From: Neobacillus niacini
GTDB taxonomy: Bacteria > Bacillota > Bacilli > Bacillales > Cytobacillaceae
Assembly: GCF_023715785.1 (NCBI RefSeq)
Contig: NZ_JAMBOX010000030.1
Location: forward strand, 1-33,115
Direction: 5' to 3'
Length of the DNA: 33,115 nt
Shown: positions 13,700 through 21,143 of the stretch, piece by piece
How the letters are laid out: the number at the start of each line of letters is the position of its first letter
Position numbering within the stretch: the first letter of the stretch is position 1
The notes under the pieces: generated by a model
What the model was told of the DNA's origin: nothing
Databases searched by the model: none
The model's input: the letters and a program-made list of their open reading frames with translations, nothing else
Program-made: the position numbers and the translations under genes

Positions 13700-14815
13700 T
13701 TACTTCGACTCCTTTGCTTGATAAATTTCATATTGTTCATTTAAGTTATGAGGCATCTCTTCAAACATAATCGACATTAAATCAGTAACCTTTTGTTTAG
13801 GAGCAGCATCTGCTTTTTTGATTGCTTCTTTAATATCTTCTTTTGCCTGATCGATGACTTCATTTTCTTTTTCTTCGCTCCATAAGCCTTTCTTTTCAAG
13901 GAACTTGCGGAAACGTACAAGCGGGTCTTTCTTTTCCCATTCATTATCGAGGTCTGCTGTACGATAACGTGTTGGGTCGTCCCCTGCCATCGTATGTGGA
14001 CCGTAACGGTAGGTTAATGTTTCAATTAATGTCGGACCTTCACCATTGATGGCACGTTCACGCGCATCGCGAACTGCAGCATAAACTGCAAGCGGGTCCA
14101 TACCGTCAACCTGGATGCCAGGAATACCTGCAGCCATCGCTTTTTGGGCAATCGTTTTTGCTGCCGACTGCTTCTCTACTGGAGTAGAAATCGCAAACCG
14201 GTTGTTTTGCACGACAAAAATAGCTGGAGCCTTGAAGGCGCCGGCAAAGTTGATTCCTTCGTAGAAATCGCCCTGAGACGCACCGCCGTCACCTGTATAA
14301 GTAATGGCAACCGCTTTTGTACCGTTCTTTTTGAAGCCTAGCGCAACACCTGCGGCTTGAACATACTGTGCGCCAATGATGATTTGCGGTGATAGTACAT
14401 TGACTCCCTCAGGAATCTGGTTACCCTGGAAATGTCCGCGAGAAAATAGGAATGCCTGATATAATGGCAGGCCGTGCCAAATTAATTGGGGTACATCGCG
14501 ATATCCCGGTAAAATAAAGTCTTCTTTTTCAAGAGCAAATTGCGAAGCCAATTGGGATGCTTCCTGCCCGGCAGTAGGAGCATAGAAACCCAATCTTCCC
14601 TGACGGTTCAAGGATATGGATCTTTGGTCAAGAATTCTTGTATACACCATACGGCGCATCAATTCTTGAAGCTGCTCATCCGTTAATTGAGGCATAGCCG
14701 CTTCATTAACGACTTCCCCTTCTTCATTTAAGATTTGAAATGTTTGAAACTGCTCTTCAACTGCCTGAAGTCCCTTTTTTGCATCCAATGGGGCGTTTTG
14801 AGTTTTCGAAGCCAT
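13700..14815 (-). CDS. pdhA: pyruvate dehydrogenase E1 component, alpha subunit
   Basis: The 371-residue alpha subunit of E1, binding thiamine diphosphate and magnesium. The ThDP motif starts at GDG (175-177) and ends with NN (204-205). The active-site segment YRYGPHTMAGDDPT and the E1 signature SLNRQGRLGFYAPTAGQEA are present. The ATG at 14815 (MASKTQ) aligns with B. subtilis PdhA and has AAAGGAAG about 11 bases upstream; an in-frame ATG 30 bases earlier overlaps that site. It is first in pdhABCD, with a 366-base gene-free leader and promoter region upstream. Confidence 0.97.
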   Translation of the reverse strand: MASKTQNAPLDAKKGLQAVEEQFQTFQILNEEGEVVNEAAMPQLTDEQLQELMRRMVYTRILDQRSISLNRQGRLGFYAPTAGQEASQLASQFALEKEDFILPGYRDVPQLIWHGLPLYQAFLFSRGHFQGNQIPEGVNVLSPQIIIGAQYVQAAGVALGFKKNGTKAVAITYTGDGGASQGDFYEGINFAGAFKAPAIFVVQNNRFAISTPVEKQSAAKTIAQKAMAAGIPGIQVDGMDPLAVYAAVRDARERAINGEGPTLIETLTYRYGPHTMAGDDPTRYRTADLDNEWEKKDPLVRFRKFLEKKGLWSEEKENEVIDQAKEDIKEAIKKADAAPKQKVTDLMSIMFEEMPHNLNEQYEIYQAKESK

Positions 14816-14931
14816 CTTCGTCACATCTTCCTTTCTTTTATTCATTAAAAAGTTTTAATAAATCCACTTAGTTAGCTTGCCCAAAATATATAAATACAAG
14901 CGCAAGTCACTGGTGTTTATGTTTTTTAATC

Positions 14932-14964
14932 TGTATCAATGTTTATTAAAATATTATTGATACA
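14932..14964. promoter_or_regulatory. 9-15-9 inverted repeat in the pdh leader
   Basis: TGTATCAAT and ATTGATACA are perfect inverted copies separated by 15 AT-rich bases. They fall at about +13 to +45 from the inferred pdh promoter and 117 bases before the pdhA start. This could be a dimeric repressor operator or an RNA hairpin. No known regulator is assigned. Confidence 0.5.
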
Positions 14965-14983
14965 ATTACCAAACTTCTATTCG

Positions 14984-15012
14984 AGTTTACATCATCGATA
15001 TTCTATCGTCAA
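14984..15012 (-). promoter_or_regulatory. promoter of the pdh operon
   Basis: On the minus strand TTGACG (15007-15012) and TAAACT (14984-14989) lie 17 bases apart. Transcription would start near 14977, leaving a leader of about 160 bases. This is the best SigA-like match in the gene-free stretch 14816-15181; the rest of that stretch is AT-rich and shows no gene. Confidence 0.5.
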
Positions 15013-15144
15013 ATACTATGTCTTATAATTTTTCAACATCATCATATTATTTTCCTGTTTGCGATTTAATTTATTCTGTATCACCTGTTCACTTCATTCT
15101 GTTATATAAAATCCAACACAAATTTCTAGTTGTTATAATATAGC

Positions 15145-15175
15145 AAAAAAACCAGAACAATAAGGGCTGGTTCTC
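15145..15175 (-). terminator. ykyA terminator
   Basis: On the minus strand AACCAG pairs with CTGGTT, followed by a run of T residues, just after the ykyA stop. The stem is short, so strength is uncertain. Confidence 0.6.
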
Positions 15176-15181
15176 TGTGGA

Positions 15182-15844
15182 TTATTTTGCTGGATCCAAG
15201 CCAGCTTTTTTATAAAATAAAAGTTTCTTATCATTGTATTGTTCAGTATATTTATTGAACTTTTCATTTTCTGTATATACCTTTTGATGGGCATCGTTTA
15301 CTTTTTTAACTTGATTTTTAAGGTCTTCAAGGGGAATATCCTTATTTTTAAACATTCCATATAATTCTTTGTCATGATTGATCGCCTTGGTATATTGCCT
15401 GTACAATTCGTCATGCGCCCTGTATCTATTCTCCATTATTTGATAAAGCTCATTTGCCAATTGACCCAGCTCTGGATTGGCAAAATCCTCTTTTAAATCT
15501 GCCACTTTTCTAAATTCGTTTTCAGATTCTTTCAAGCTGGCCGTTTCCGTTTCGAAAAGTTCTTTTCGTTTCTCGGCAGAGGCCAAGGCCTCATCAGCTA
15601 GTTTTACAATTTGGCCGTACTCTTTCATTCCCAGCTTTAAAATTTGATTATATAGATTTTTTTCTTTCTTTTCCAAAGCAACCAGCGGATCTTGCTGGTT
15701 TTCAAATGTTTTTTCTTTAGATACCACGTTTTCCAGTATCGTATACATTTTCTCAGTGGGGTCGTTAGGTTTGTCAGAACATCCAATTAAACCTACAGTA
15801 AGCATGAAAACAATCAAAATGAATGGATATTTTTTAAAATACAT
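15182..15844 (-). CDS. ykyA: YkyA family lipoprotein
   Basis: A 220-residue exported lipoprotein. The N-terminus MYFKKYPFILIVFML is followed by the lipobox GLIGC with lipidated Cys22. The mature part is almost all charged helix, with heptad-like Leu/Lys/Glu spacing typical of coiled coil. It matches B. subtilis YkyA, which lies between def and pdhA in the same order. Function is unknown; a cell-envelope role is inferred from the lipoprotein anchor. The ATG at 15844 has AGGAGGGG eight bases upstream. It is divergent from def and upstream of pdhA, with a weak terminator in between. Confidence 0.9.
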   Translation of the reverse strand: MYFKKYPFILIVFMLTVGLIGCSDKPNDPTEKMYTILENVVSKEKTFENQQDPLVALEKKEKNLYNQILKLGMKEYGQIVKLADEALASAEKRKELFETETASLKESENEFRKVADLKEDFANPELGQLANELYQIMENRYRAHDELYRQYTKAINHDKELYGMFKNKDIPLEDLKNQVKKVNDAHQKVYTENEKFNKYTEQYNDKKLLFYKKAGLDPAK

Positions 15845-15871
15845 CACGCCAGCCCCTCCTAGTCCACTTTT

Positions 15872-15900
15872 ACTATATCGGTATGGGGCAGGTTTGACAA
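15872..15900 (-). promoter_or_regulatory. promoter of ykyA
   Basis: On the minus strand TTGTCA (15895-15900) and TATAGT (15872-15877) are exactly 17 bases apart, and the ykyA start follows 27 bases after the -10. This is a close SigA match. Confidence 0.75.
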
Positions 15901-15978
15901 TAAATAATTAACATTTTTTAGATTGTTTGTTAAACTAATGTTTGCAATAACTTTATTCATATTTGGGAGTGAAAATTG

Positions 15979-16533
15979 ATGTTAACGATGGATGATATCA
16001 TTCGAGATGGCCATCCTACACTCAGGAAAGTCGCTGCGGAAGTTACAATGCCCCCTTCCGAAGAGGAGAAAAAAATCCTCGGCAGTCTCCTGGAATATGT
16101 AATCAATAGTCAAAACAGCGAGATTGCTGAAGAGTATGGCCTACGTCCGGGGATTGGTCTAGCTGCGCCGCAAATAAATGTTTCAAAACGGATGATTGCT
16201 GTCCATCTGACTGATGATAAAGGAAACCTATACAGCCATGCATTATTTAATCCGAAAATTATCAGCCATTCAGTTGAAAAGGCGTTTTTACAATCGGGTG
16301 AAGGCTGTCTGTCTGTTGATGAAGCCATCCCTGGTTATGTGCCAAGGTATGCACGCATTACGGTTAAAGGCTACAATATGGATGGCGAAGAGGTTAAGCT
16401 GCGCCTAAAAGGGGTTCCTGCCATTTGTTTTCAACATGAAATTGACCATTTAAATGGCATCATGTTTTACGACCATATTGATAAACAAGACCCATTCAAG
16501 CCAATTGAAGGCGCGATAGCAATAGAACGATAA
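15979..16533 (+). CDS. def: peptide deformylase
   Basis: A 184-residue metalloenzyme that removes the formyl group from the N-terminal methionine of new proteins. All three deformylase motifs are intact: GIGLAAPQ (58-65), EGCLS with the metal-binding Cys110 (108-112) and HEIDH with H153 and H157 (153-157). The long insertion before motif 1 and the length mark the Gram-positive type 2 class, as in B. subtilis DefB (YkrB). The ATG at 15979 follows GGGAGTG by eight bases. It is monocistronic, ended by a perfect terminator, and divergent from ykyA. Confidence 0.96.
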   Translation: MLTMDDIIRDGHPTLRKVAAEVTMPPSEEEKKILGSLLEYVINSQNSEIAEEYGLRPGIGLAAPQINVSKRMIAVHLTDDKGNLYSHALFNPKIISHSVEKAFLQSGEGCLSVDEAIPGYVPRYARITVKGYNMDGEEVKLRLKGVPAICFQHEIDHLNGIMFYDHIDKQDPFKPIEGAIAIER

Positions 16534-16564
16534 ATCCGGTTGTATTTCCGACCGGATTTTTTTA
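16532..16564 (+). terminator. def terminator
   Basis: AAATCCGGT pairs perfectly with ACCGGATTT and is followed by TTTTTTATT. It overlaps the end of the def stop codon. Confidence 0.92.
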
Positions 16565-16627
16565 TTGTACAGTGCAAATGACATAGAGATTCCATGATTA
16601 TCCATGAAAAATTCCACATTTTCACCA

Positions 16628-16633
16628 TATAAT
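16628..16633 (+). promoter_or_regulatory. candidate -10 for the 23-residue peptide gene
   Basis: A consensus TATAAT stands about 104 bases before the peptide start; its -35 is poor. A second candidate, TTTACA (16686-16691) with TAAAAT (16708-16713), would start transcription right at the ribosome site. Neither is certain. Confidence 0.35.
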
Positions 16634-16736
16634 AATAGTAAAAAAACAGTAAAACAAAAAATTTTAATTATCTGTCAAGAGCTGCTTTACATTGGACAAG
16701 GATATATTAAAATAAGAAGTAAGGAGATGATCCACT

Positions 16737-16808
16737 ATGTTGAAGAAGCTAAGAAAGAAGCTCTTAAAACAGTGGAAAGATTTACTCAGAAAAAAATCGA
16801 TTGCCTAA
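16737..16808 (+). CDS. probable 23-residue cationic amphipathic peptide
   Basis: ATG at 16737 has AAGGAG ten bases upstream and opens a 23-codon frame: MLKKLRKKLLKQWKDLL then RKKSIA. It has eight Lys, two Arg and one Asp (net about +9). Leu2, Leu5, Leu9, Trp13, Leu16 fall on one helix face, giving a strongly amphipathic helix. A perfect terminator begins six bases after the stop, so the unit looks like a stand-alone mini-gene or a leader peptide. An alternative ATG at 16727 in another frame abuts the ribosome site and is less likely. I do not recognise a family. B. subtilis has ykrA near this place; no ykrA is present here. Confidence 0.6.
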   Translation: MLKKLRKKLLKQWKDLLRKKSIA

Positions 16809-16814
16809 ACATTT

Positions 16815-16847
16815 GAGCCCTTCAAACTTGCGAAGGGCTCCTTCCTT
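16815..16847 (+). terminator. terminator after the 23-residue peptide
   Basis: GAGCCCTTC pairs perfectly with GAAGGGCTC, followed by CTTCCTTATT. No larger gene ends here on the plus strand, which supports the short frame at 16737 being transcribed. Confidence 0.82.
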
Positions 16848-16943
16848 ATTGTAAATTGGATAGATAGGTGCTTTTTACATAGAATCCATAACCGGAACCA
16901 AAGCTTTCCATAGCAAATTAATGAAAAAGATGAAAATGTTTTA

Positions 16944-16949
16944 TATAAT
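16944..16949 (+). promoter_or_regulatory. -10 element of rpoY-rnjA
   Basis: TATAAT lies 34 bases before the rpoY start. The region 17 bases upstream (near 16921) has no consensus -35. Confidence 0.45.
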
Positions 16950-16982
16950 AGAAAAAGTTATGTTTAATAAGGAGCGAAAGTA

Positions 16983-17192
16983 ATGATATTTAAAGTATTT
17001 TACCAAGAGAGCATTAACGAGGTTCCTGTACGAGAAAAAACGAAAACTGTTTTTATCGAAGCAGAATCAGTAAGGGAAGTTTATTCTAAATTGGCTGACC
17101 GCAAGGTAAACGTTGAATATATTCAGCAAGTCAAAGGAGCCTATTTGGACTATGAACAACAAAATGAAAACTTTAAAGTATTGGAGATATGA
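16983..17192 (+). CDS. rpoY: RNA polymerase epsilon subunit
   Basis: A 69-residue accessory subunit of Firmicute RNA polymerase. The sequence MIFKVFYQESINEVPVREKT, the IEAES segment and the ending NENFKVLEI match the RpoY (formerly YkzG) family closely. The start has AAGGAG upstream. It precedes rnjA by six bases, the usual arrangement in bacilli, so RNase J1 and the epsilon subunit are co-expressed. The role of epsilon is still debated; it resembles the phage T7 inhibitor Gp2 in structure. Confidence 0.95.
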   Translation: MIFKVFYQESINEVPVREKTKTVFIEAESVREVYSKLADRKVNVEYIQQVKGAYLDYEQQNENFKVLEI

Positions 17193-17198
17193 TAATTT

Positions 17199-18866
17199 AT
17201 GAAATTTGTAAAAAATGATCAAACCGCTGTTTTTGCCCTTGGAGGTTTGGGTGAAATCGGCAAAAACACATATGGTGTACAATTCCAGGATGAAATAATC
17301 CTCATTGATGCCGGAATTAAATTTCCCGAGGACGAACTGTTAGGCATTGATTATGTCATCCCGGATTACAGCTATTTAGTAAAAAACGAAGACAAAATAA
17401 AAGGGTTGTTCGTAACCCATGGTCACGAAGACCATATTGGCGGTATTCCCTATTTACTTCGGGAAGTGAATATCCCTATTTATGGCGGAAAGCTTGCGCT
17501 CGGTCTAATCAAGAACAAACTTGAGGAACACGGACTGCTTCGAAATGCAAAATTAATTGATATTAAAGAGGACGATATCATCAAATTCCGGAAAACCTCC
17601 GTTACATTTTTCCGTACTACTCATAGCATTCCGGATTCTTACGGAGTTGTTGTGAAAACACCGCCAGGGCAAATTGTCCATACCGGCGATTTTAAATTTG
17701 ATTTTACCCCTGTCGGTGAACCGGCCAATTTGACAAAAATGGCCGAAATCGGTAAAGAAGGGGTGCTTTGTCTCCTTTCGGACAGTACCAACAGTGAAAT
17801 CCCTGATTTTACCATGTCTGAACGACGGGTTGGAGAAAACATTGACGATATTTTTCGAAAAGTAGATGGGCGGATTATTTTTGCCACATTTGCTTCCAAT
17901 ATCCACCGCCTGCAGCAGGTAACCGAAGCGGCAGTGGCAAACGGCCGGAAGATTGCGGTATTCGGCAGAAGTATGGAAGCAGCCATCAATATTGGTCTAG
18001 ATTTGGGCTATATCAGAGCACCAAAGGATACGTTTGTTGACGCGGGGCAAATCAACCGTTTGCCGGCGGACAAGGTAACCATCCTTTGTACAGGCAGCCA
18101 GGGTGAACCAATGGCCGCTTTATCAAGAATTGCAAATGGCACCCACAGGCAGATACAAATCATTCCTGGGGATACGGTGGTTTTTTCCTCATCGCCAATT
18201 CCGGGAAATACGATAAGCGTAAGCAGGACCATTAACATGCTGTACAAAGCAGGAGCAGAAGTGATTCACGGGAAATTAAGCAATATTCATACTTCCGGAC
18301 ACGGCGGCCAGGAAGAACAGAAACTGATGCTCCGATTAATCAAACCAAAATTCTTTATGCCGATACATGGCGAGTACCGCATGCAAAAAATGCACGCTAA
18401 GCTTGCAGTGGATTGCGGTGTCGAAGAAGAAAACTGCTTTATAATGGATAACGGTGAAGTGCTGGCACTTTCGGAAAATTCGGCACAGGTTGCCGGAAAA
18501 ATTCCATCTGGTTCTGTCTATATTGATGGAAGCGGCGTTGGTGATATCGGAAACATCGTCTTGCGTGACCGGAGGATTCTATCCGAAGAGGGATTGGTCG
18601 TTGTCGTCGTGAGCATTAACATGAAGGAATTTAAAATCGCCTCCGGACCTGATTTAATTTCCCGCGGTTTTGTCTATATGCGTGAATCCGGAGATTTAAT
18701 CAACGATGCTCAAGCCCTGATCACAAAGCACCTAAACAAAATAATGGAGCGAAAGACAAGCCAATGGTCCGAAATCAAGAATGAAATCACTGACACGTTG
18801 GCACCATTCCTCTATGAAAAAACAAAACGCCGACCAATGATTCTGCCAATTATCATGGAAGTATAA
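17199..18866 (+). CDS. rnjA: ribonuclease J1
   Basis: A 555-residue 5'-to-3' exo- and endoribonuclease of the metallo-beta-lactamase/beta-CASP family, central to mRNA decay and 16S rRNA maturation. Visible: HGHEDH zinc motif (74-79), H142 in THSIPDS, HTGDFKFD with D164, the beta-CASP region with SQGEP, and MPIHGEYRM near residue 390. Length is that of B. subtilis RNase J1. It follows rpoY directly; its ribosome site (GGAG about 14 bases upstream) lies within the end of rpoY and is weak, suggesting coupling. RNase J1 is the partner that SR1P-GapA is reported to stimulate. Confidence 0.97.
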   Translation: MKFVKNDQTAVFALGGLGEIGKNTYGVQFQDEIILIDAGIKFPEDELLGIDYVIPDYSYLVKNEDKIKGLFVTHGHEDHIGGIPYLLREVNIPIYGGKLALGLIKNKLEEHGLLRNAKLIDIKEDDIIKFRKTSVTFFRTTHSIPDSYGVVVKTPPGQIVHTGDFKFDFTPVGEPANLTKMAEIGKEGVLCLLSDSTNSEIPDFTMSERRVGENIDDIFRKVDGRIIFATFASNIHRLQQVTEAAVANGRKIAVFGRSMEAAINIGLDLGYIRAPKDTFVDAGQINRLPADKVTILCTGSQGEPMAALSRIANGTHRQIQIIPGDTVVFSSSPIPGNTISVSRTINMLYKAGAEVIHGKLSNIHTSGHGGQEEQKLMLRLIKPKFFMPIHGEYRMQKMHAKLAVDCGVEEENCFIMDNGEVLALSENSAQVAGKIPSGSVYIDGSGVGDIGNIVLRDRRILSEEGLVVVVVSINMKEFKIASGPDLISRGFVYMRESGDLINDAQALITKHLNKIMERKTSQWSEIKNEITDTLAPFLYEKTKRRPMILPIIMEV

Positions 18867-18871
18867 CAAAA

Positions 18872-18899
18872 AGAGAAGCCGTGCGGCTTCTTCTTTTTT
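18872..18899 (+). terminator. rnjA terminator
   Basis: AGAAGCC pairs with GGCTTCT across a GTGC loop, followed by TCTTTTTTA. It overlaps the convergent ktrC stop codon. Confidence 0.9.
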
Positions 18900-19557
18900 A
18901 TTCCATTACTTTTTTCTCAAACCGGTCGATATCCTGGTCCGTGCCTATGACGATTAACACGTCATTGACGTGGATCATTTCTGTTGCTTGTGGCGAGACG
19001 ATAATATCTTCTCCTCTTTTTATCGCAACAATATTCAAGCCATACTTTTTGCGGATATCCAAGTCCATGATGGTATGACCGCCAAGCTTTCCATTGGCGA
19101 CAATTTCCACAATACTATGCTCGTCTGATAGCTCAAGATAATCAACAACATTGCTGGACGTCATGTTATGAGCAATTCTTTTCCCCATATCTCTTTCCGG
19201 ATGGACTACAAAGTCTGCTCCGATTTTTCTGAGCACCTTTTCATGATAATCATTTTGCGCCTTAGCCGTAATGCGGGCGACACCCAATTCTTTAAGAATC
19301 AGTGTTGTCAAAATGCTGGATTGAATGTCATCGCCAATTGCGACAATGACATGGTCAAAATTTCGAATTCCCAGGCTTTTTAACACCGCCTCATCGGTCG
19401 TATCACCTACGGCCGCATGAGAGGCAATCATGGCAAATTCATTGACTCGTTCCTCATTTATATCAATTGCCAGTACTTCCATTCCTTCATCTGTCAAAGT
19501 GCGGCAAATGCTCCCTCCAAATCGCCCAAGACCAATTACCGCAAAACTTTTCTTCAC
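18898..19557 (-). CDS. ktrC: KtrC potassium-uptake regulatory subunit (RCK protein)
   Basis: A 219-residue cytoplasmic gating ring subunit for a Ktr potassium channel. The RCK_N domain begins FAVIGLGRFGGS with the nucleotide-binding GxGxxG (G9, G11, G14) and carries DFVVHPERDMGKRIAHN; the RCK_C domain (about 136-219) contains LDIRKKYGLNIVAI. In B. subtilis KtrC (YkqB) pairs with KtrD, and its RCK_C domain binds c-di-AMP. No channel gene is adjacent, as in B. subtilis. The GTG at 19557 has GGGGGAG six bases upstream. It is convergent with rnjA, whose terminator overlaps its stop codon. Confidence 0.93.
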   Translation of the reverse strand: MKKSFAVIGLGRFGGSICRTLTDEGMEVLAIDINEERVNEFAMIASHAAVGDTTDEAVLKSLGIRNFDHVIVAIGDDIQSSILTTLILKELGVARITAKAQNDYHEKVLRKIGADFVVHPERDMGKRIAHNMTSSNVVDYLELSDEHSIVEIVANGKLGGHTIMDLDIRKKYGLNIVAIKRGEDIIVSPQATEMIHVNDVLIVIGTDQDIDRFEKKVME

Positions 19558-19645
19558 AATAAACTCCCCCAGGAAAAATCTTTTGATCTAACTCGTTTCA
19601 TTTTAACATCGTTCCGCCTTTTAATATATAGATAATTTTCAGCCA

Positions 19646-20554
19646 TTACTCTTGCCGCTGGCGACCCATCCTCTTTTTATAGATTATAAAACCGAGGACA
19701 GCAAGTATGATAAATATTATTAGAATCGGTAAATTGCCAATTGTAAAAACAACTAAGCCTGAAAAGAATGACAATAATAAATTAGTGCTTTTCATGAATT
19801 GTTTTTTTGTTTTTTCCCATGTATTAAGCTGGTCCTTATCGATATCCGGAACAACCACTTTATTTTCATAAAGTGTAATGGTCACGGTTGAAAACGATGT
19901 TTGGTTTTCAAGGAATTTCATCTTTCCTTCAATTGTTTCTATTTCCTCTTGAATCGCTGCCAAATCCGCAGAAATTTTTAATAGGTCTTCTGTTTTTGCC
20001 GCTTCCTTCATAAAGGAAAGCAACCGCTCCTCTACTACCCGTTTAGATTTTAGTCTCGATTCAAGGTCAACATATTCCTCGGTCACATCCTGGCCGGTTA
20101 TATTTCTCTGCAATACTTCGGCTGCTTGCCCTTCAGCATCATGTAAAAACTCTTGGAAATGTTGCTGCGGGAGTCGAATCGTCAGCCTGCCGTTAAGCAG
20201 CTCTTTTCCTTCCCGTGTTACATCTGACTCGGCAATATAGCCGCCATACTGGCTGACTTTTTCTTCAAGGTTTCTGACAGTTTGGGCAAATTTCTTTACC
20301 CTAAGTTCAAGATTGGCTTGGTATATGACCATCTTATTCTGTACCTGTACGGTCACGGTCTTATCAGGCTTGGATTGATCGCCTTCCCGATTGGTTAGGG
20401 CGCTTTTCTCTGGGCCGCCGGAACTGGATGAATCCATCACGGCCTTATTTTCGACACTCATTTTTGCACTTTCATCCTTGCTGCTGCCAGCATTGCTGCA
20501 GCCTGCCATACCGACAAACAACAAAAAAATAACGAGAATGAAAAGTTTTTTCAT
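19646..20554 (-). CDS. DUF4349-like lipoprotein with C-terminal membrane helix
   Basis: A 302-residue envelope protein. The signal MKKLFILVIFLLFVGMAGC ends in a lipobox, with Cys19 the lipidation site. A Ser/Asp/Lys-rich linker follows, then a domain with the DUF4349 look: NLELRVKKFAQTVRNLEEKV, YGGYIAES, a DVTEEYVDLESRLKSK segment and a long helical coiled coil. A transmembrane helix near the end (about 270-292) and a basic tail KKRMGRQRQE place the C-terminus in the cytoplasm. Function unknown. I chose the ATG at 20554; TTG codons at 20560 and 20569 are nearer AAAGGGGTG and could be the true start. It lies 88 bases upstream of ktrC. Confidence 0.82.
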   Translation of the reverse strand: MKKLFILVIFLLFVGMAGCSNAGSSKDESAKMSVENKAVMDSSSSGGPEKSALTNREGDQSKPDKTVTVQVQNKMVIYQANLELRVKKFAQTVRNLEEKVSQYGGYIAESDVTREGKELLNGRLTIRLPQQHFQEFLHDAEGQAAEVLQRNITGQDVTEEYVDLESRLKSKRVVEERLLSFMKEAAKTEDLLKISADLAAIQEEIETIEGKMKFLENQTSFSTVTITLYENKVVVPDIDKDQLNTWEKTKKQFMKSTNLLLSFFSGLVVFTIGNLPILIIFIILAVLGFIIYKKRMGRQRQE

Positions 20555-20638
20555 ACCCAAAACCAACACCCCTTTATGTCTTATTAAACCATTTTTATAA
20601 TTACCGACGGTTAAAAAAAGCGAAGGTTACAATGTGCA

Positions 20639-20671
20639 CAAAAAAAGCCGCTATCTCGGATGGTGCAGCTT
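20639..20671 (-). terminator. ykuV terminator
   Basis: On the minus strand AAGCTGC pairs with GCGGCTT (one G-U) and is followed by several T residues. It ends the dapL-ykuV transcript, 17 bases after the ykuV stop. Confidence 0.7.
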
Positions 20672-20687
20672 TATTGTTAGGAGTTTA

Positions 20688-21143
20688 TTATTTCGTTTTT
20701 TCAATTTCATCAAGGAGACGAATGACTCGTTTTTCTAGCATCGTCTTGCCGCTTCCGCCCGCCTGAAAATGTCGAAGCTGGCCGTTCTTGTCAAAAATAT
20801 AGTAAGCAGGAACATATTTGTTGTCAAATGCAGCGGTAATTGTCATATTGCTGTCTACAATAATTGGGTGGTTGATGCCGTGTAATGAGGCGTCATGCTT
20901 GATTTCCTCAATGTTCAGGTCATTTTCAGACCTTGGCATATGAACAGCAATAACATTTAATTGATCCCGATAATCATCAAGGAATTGATTAATTTGCGGC
21001 ATTGCCTTTTTACACAGATGGCAGCTGATTGACCAAAAATGAATCAATGTTGGCTTCGTGCCTACCAAACCCTCCCTTGTCACTTGGCCGTTCAGCCATT
21101 CAACAGCACCATTTAATTCAGGCATTGGCTCACGCAATTTCAC
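20688..21143 (-). CDS. ykuV: thiol-disulfide oxidoreductase YkuV
   Basis: A 151-residue thioredoxin-fold protein with the active site CHLC (C41-C44) in HFWSISCHLCKKAMP, the conserved cis-proline region YVPAYYIFDK and a GQLRHFQAGGSG C-terminal part. It lacks a signal peptide, so it is a cytoplasmic redox protein like B. subtilis YkuV. The GTG start at 21143 overlaps the dapL stop in GTGA and has AGGAGGG seven bases upstream, so the two are translationally coupled. In B. subtilis ykuSTU separate dapL and ykuV; here the pair is direct. Confidence 0.93.
   Translation of the reverse strand: MKLREPMPELNGAVEWLNGQVTREGLVGTKPTLIHFWSISCHLCKKAMPQINQFLDDYRDQLNVIAVHMPRSENDLNIEEIKHDASLHGINHPIIVDSNMTITAAFDNKYVPAYYIFDKNGQLRHFQAGGSGKTMLEKRVIRLLDEIEKTK

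Noticed and set aside
16604..16816. 70-codon frame on the plus strand before rpoY
   Set aside because: Its first half is translated AT-rich intergenic DNA with no ribosome site. Its last part, from ATG 16727, abuts AAGGAG with no spacing, while the ATG at 16737 in another frame has correct spacing.
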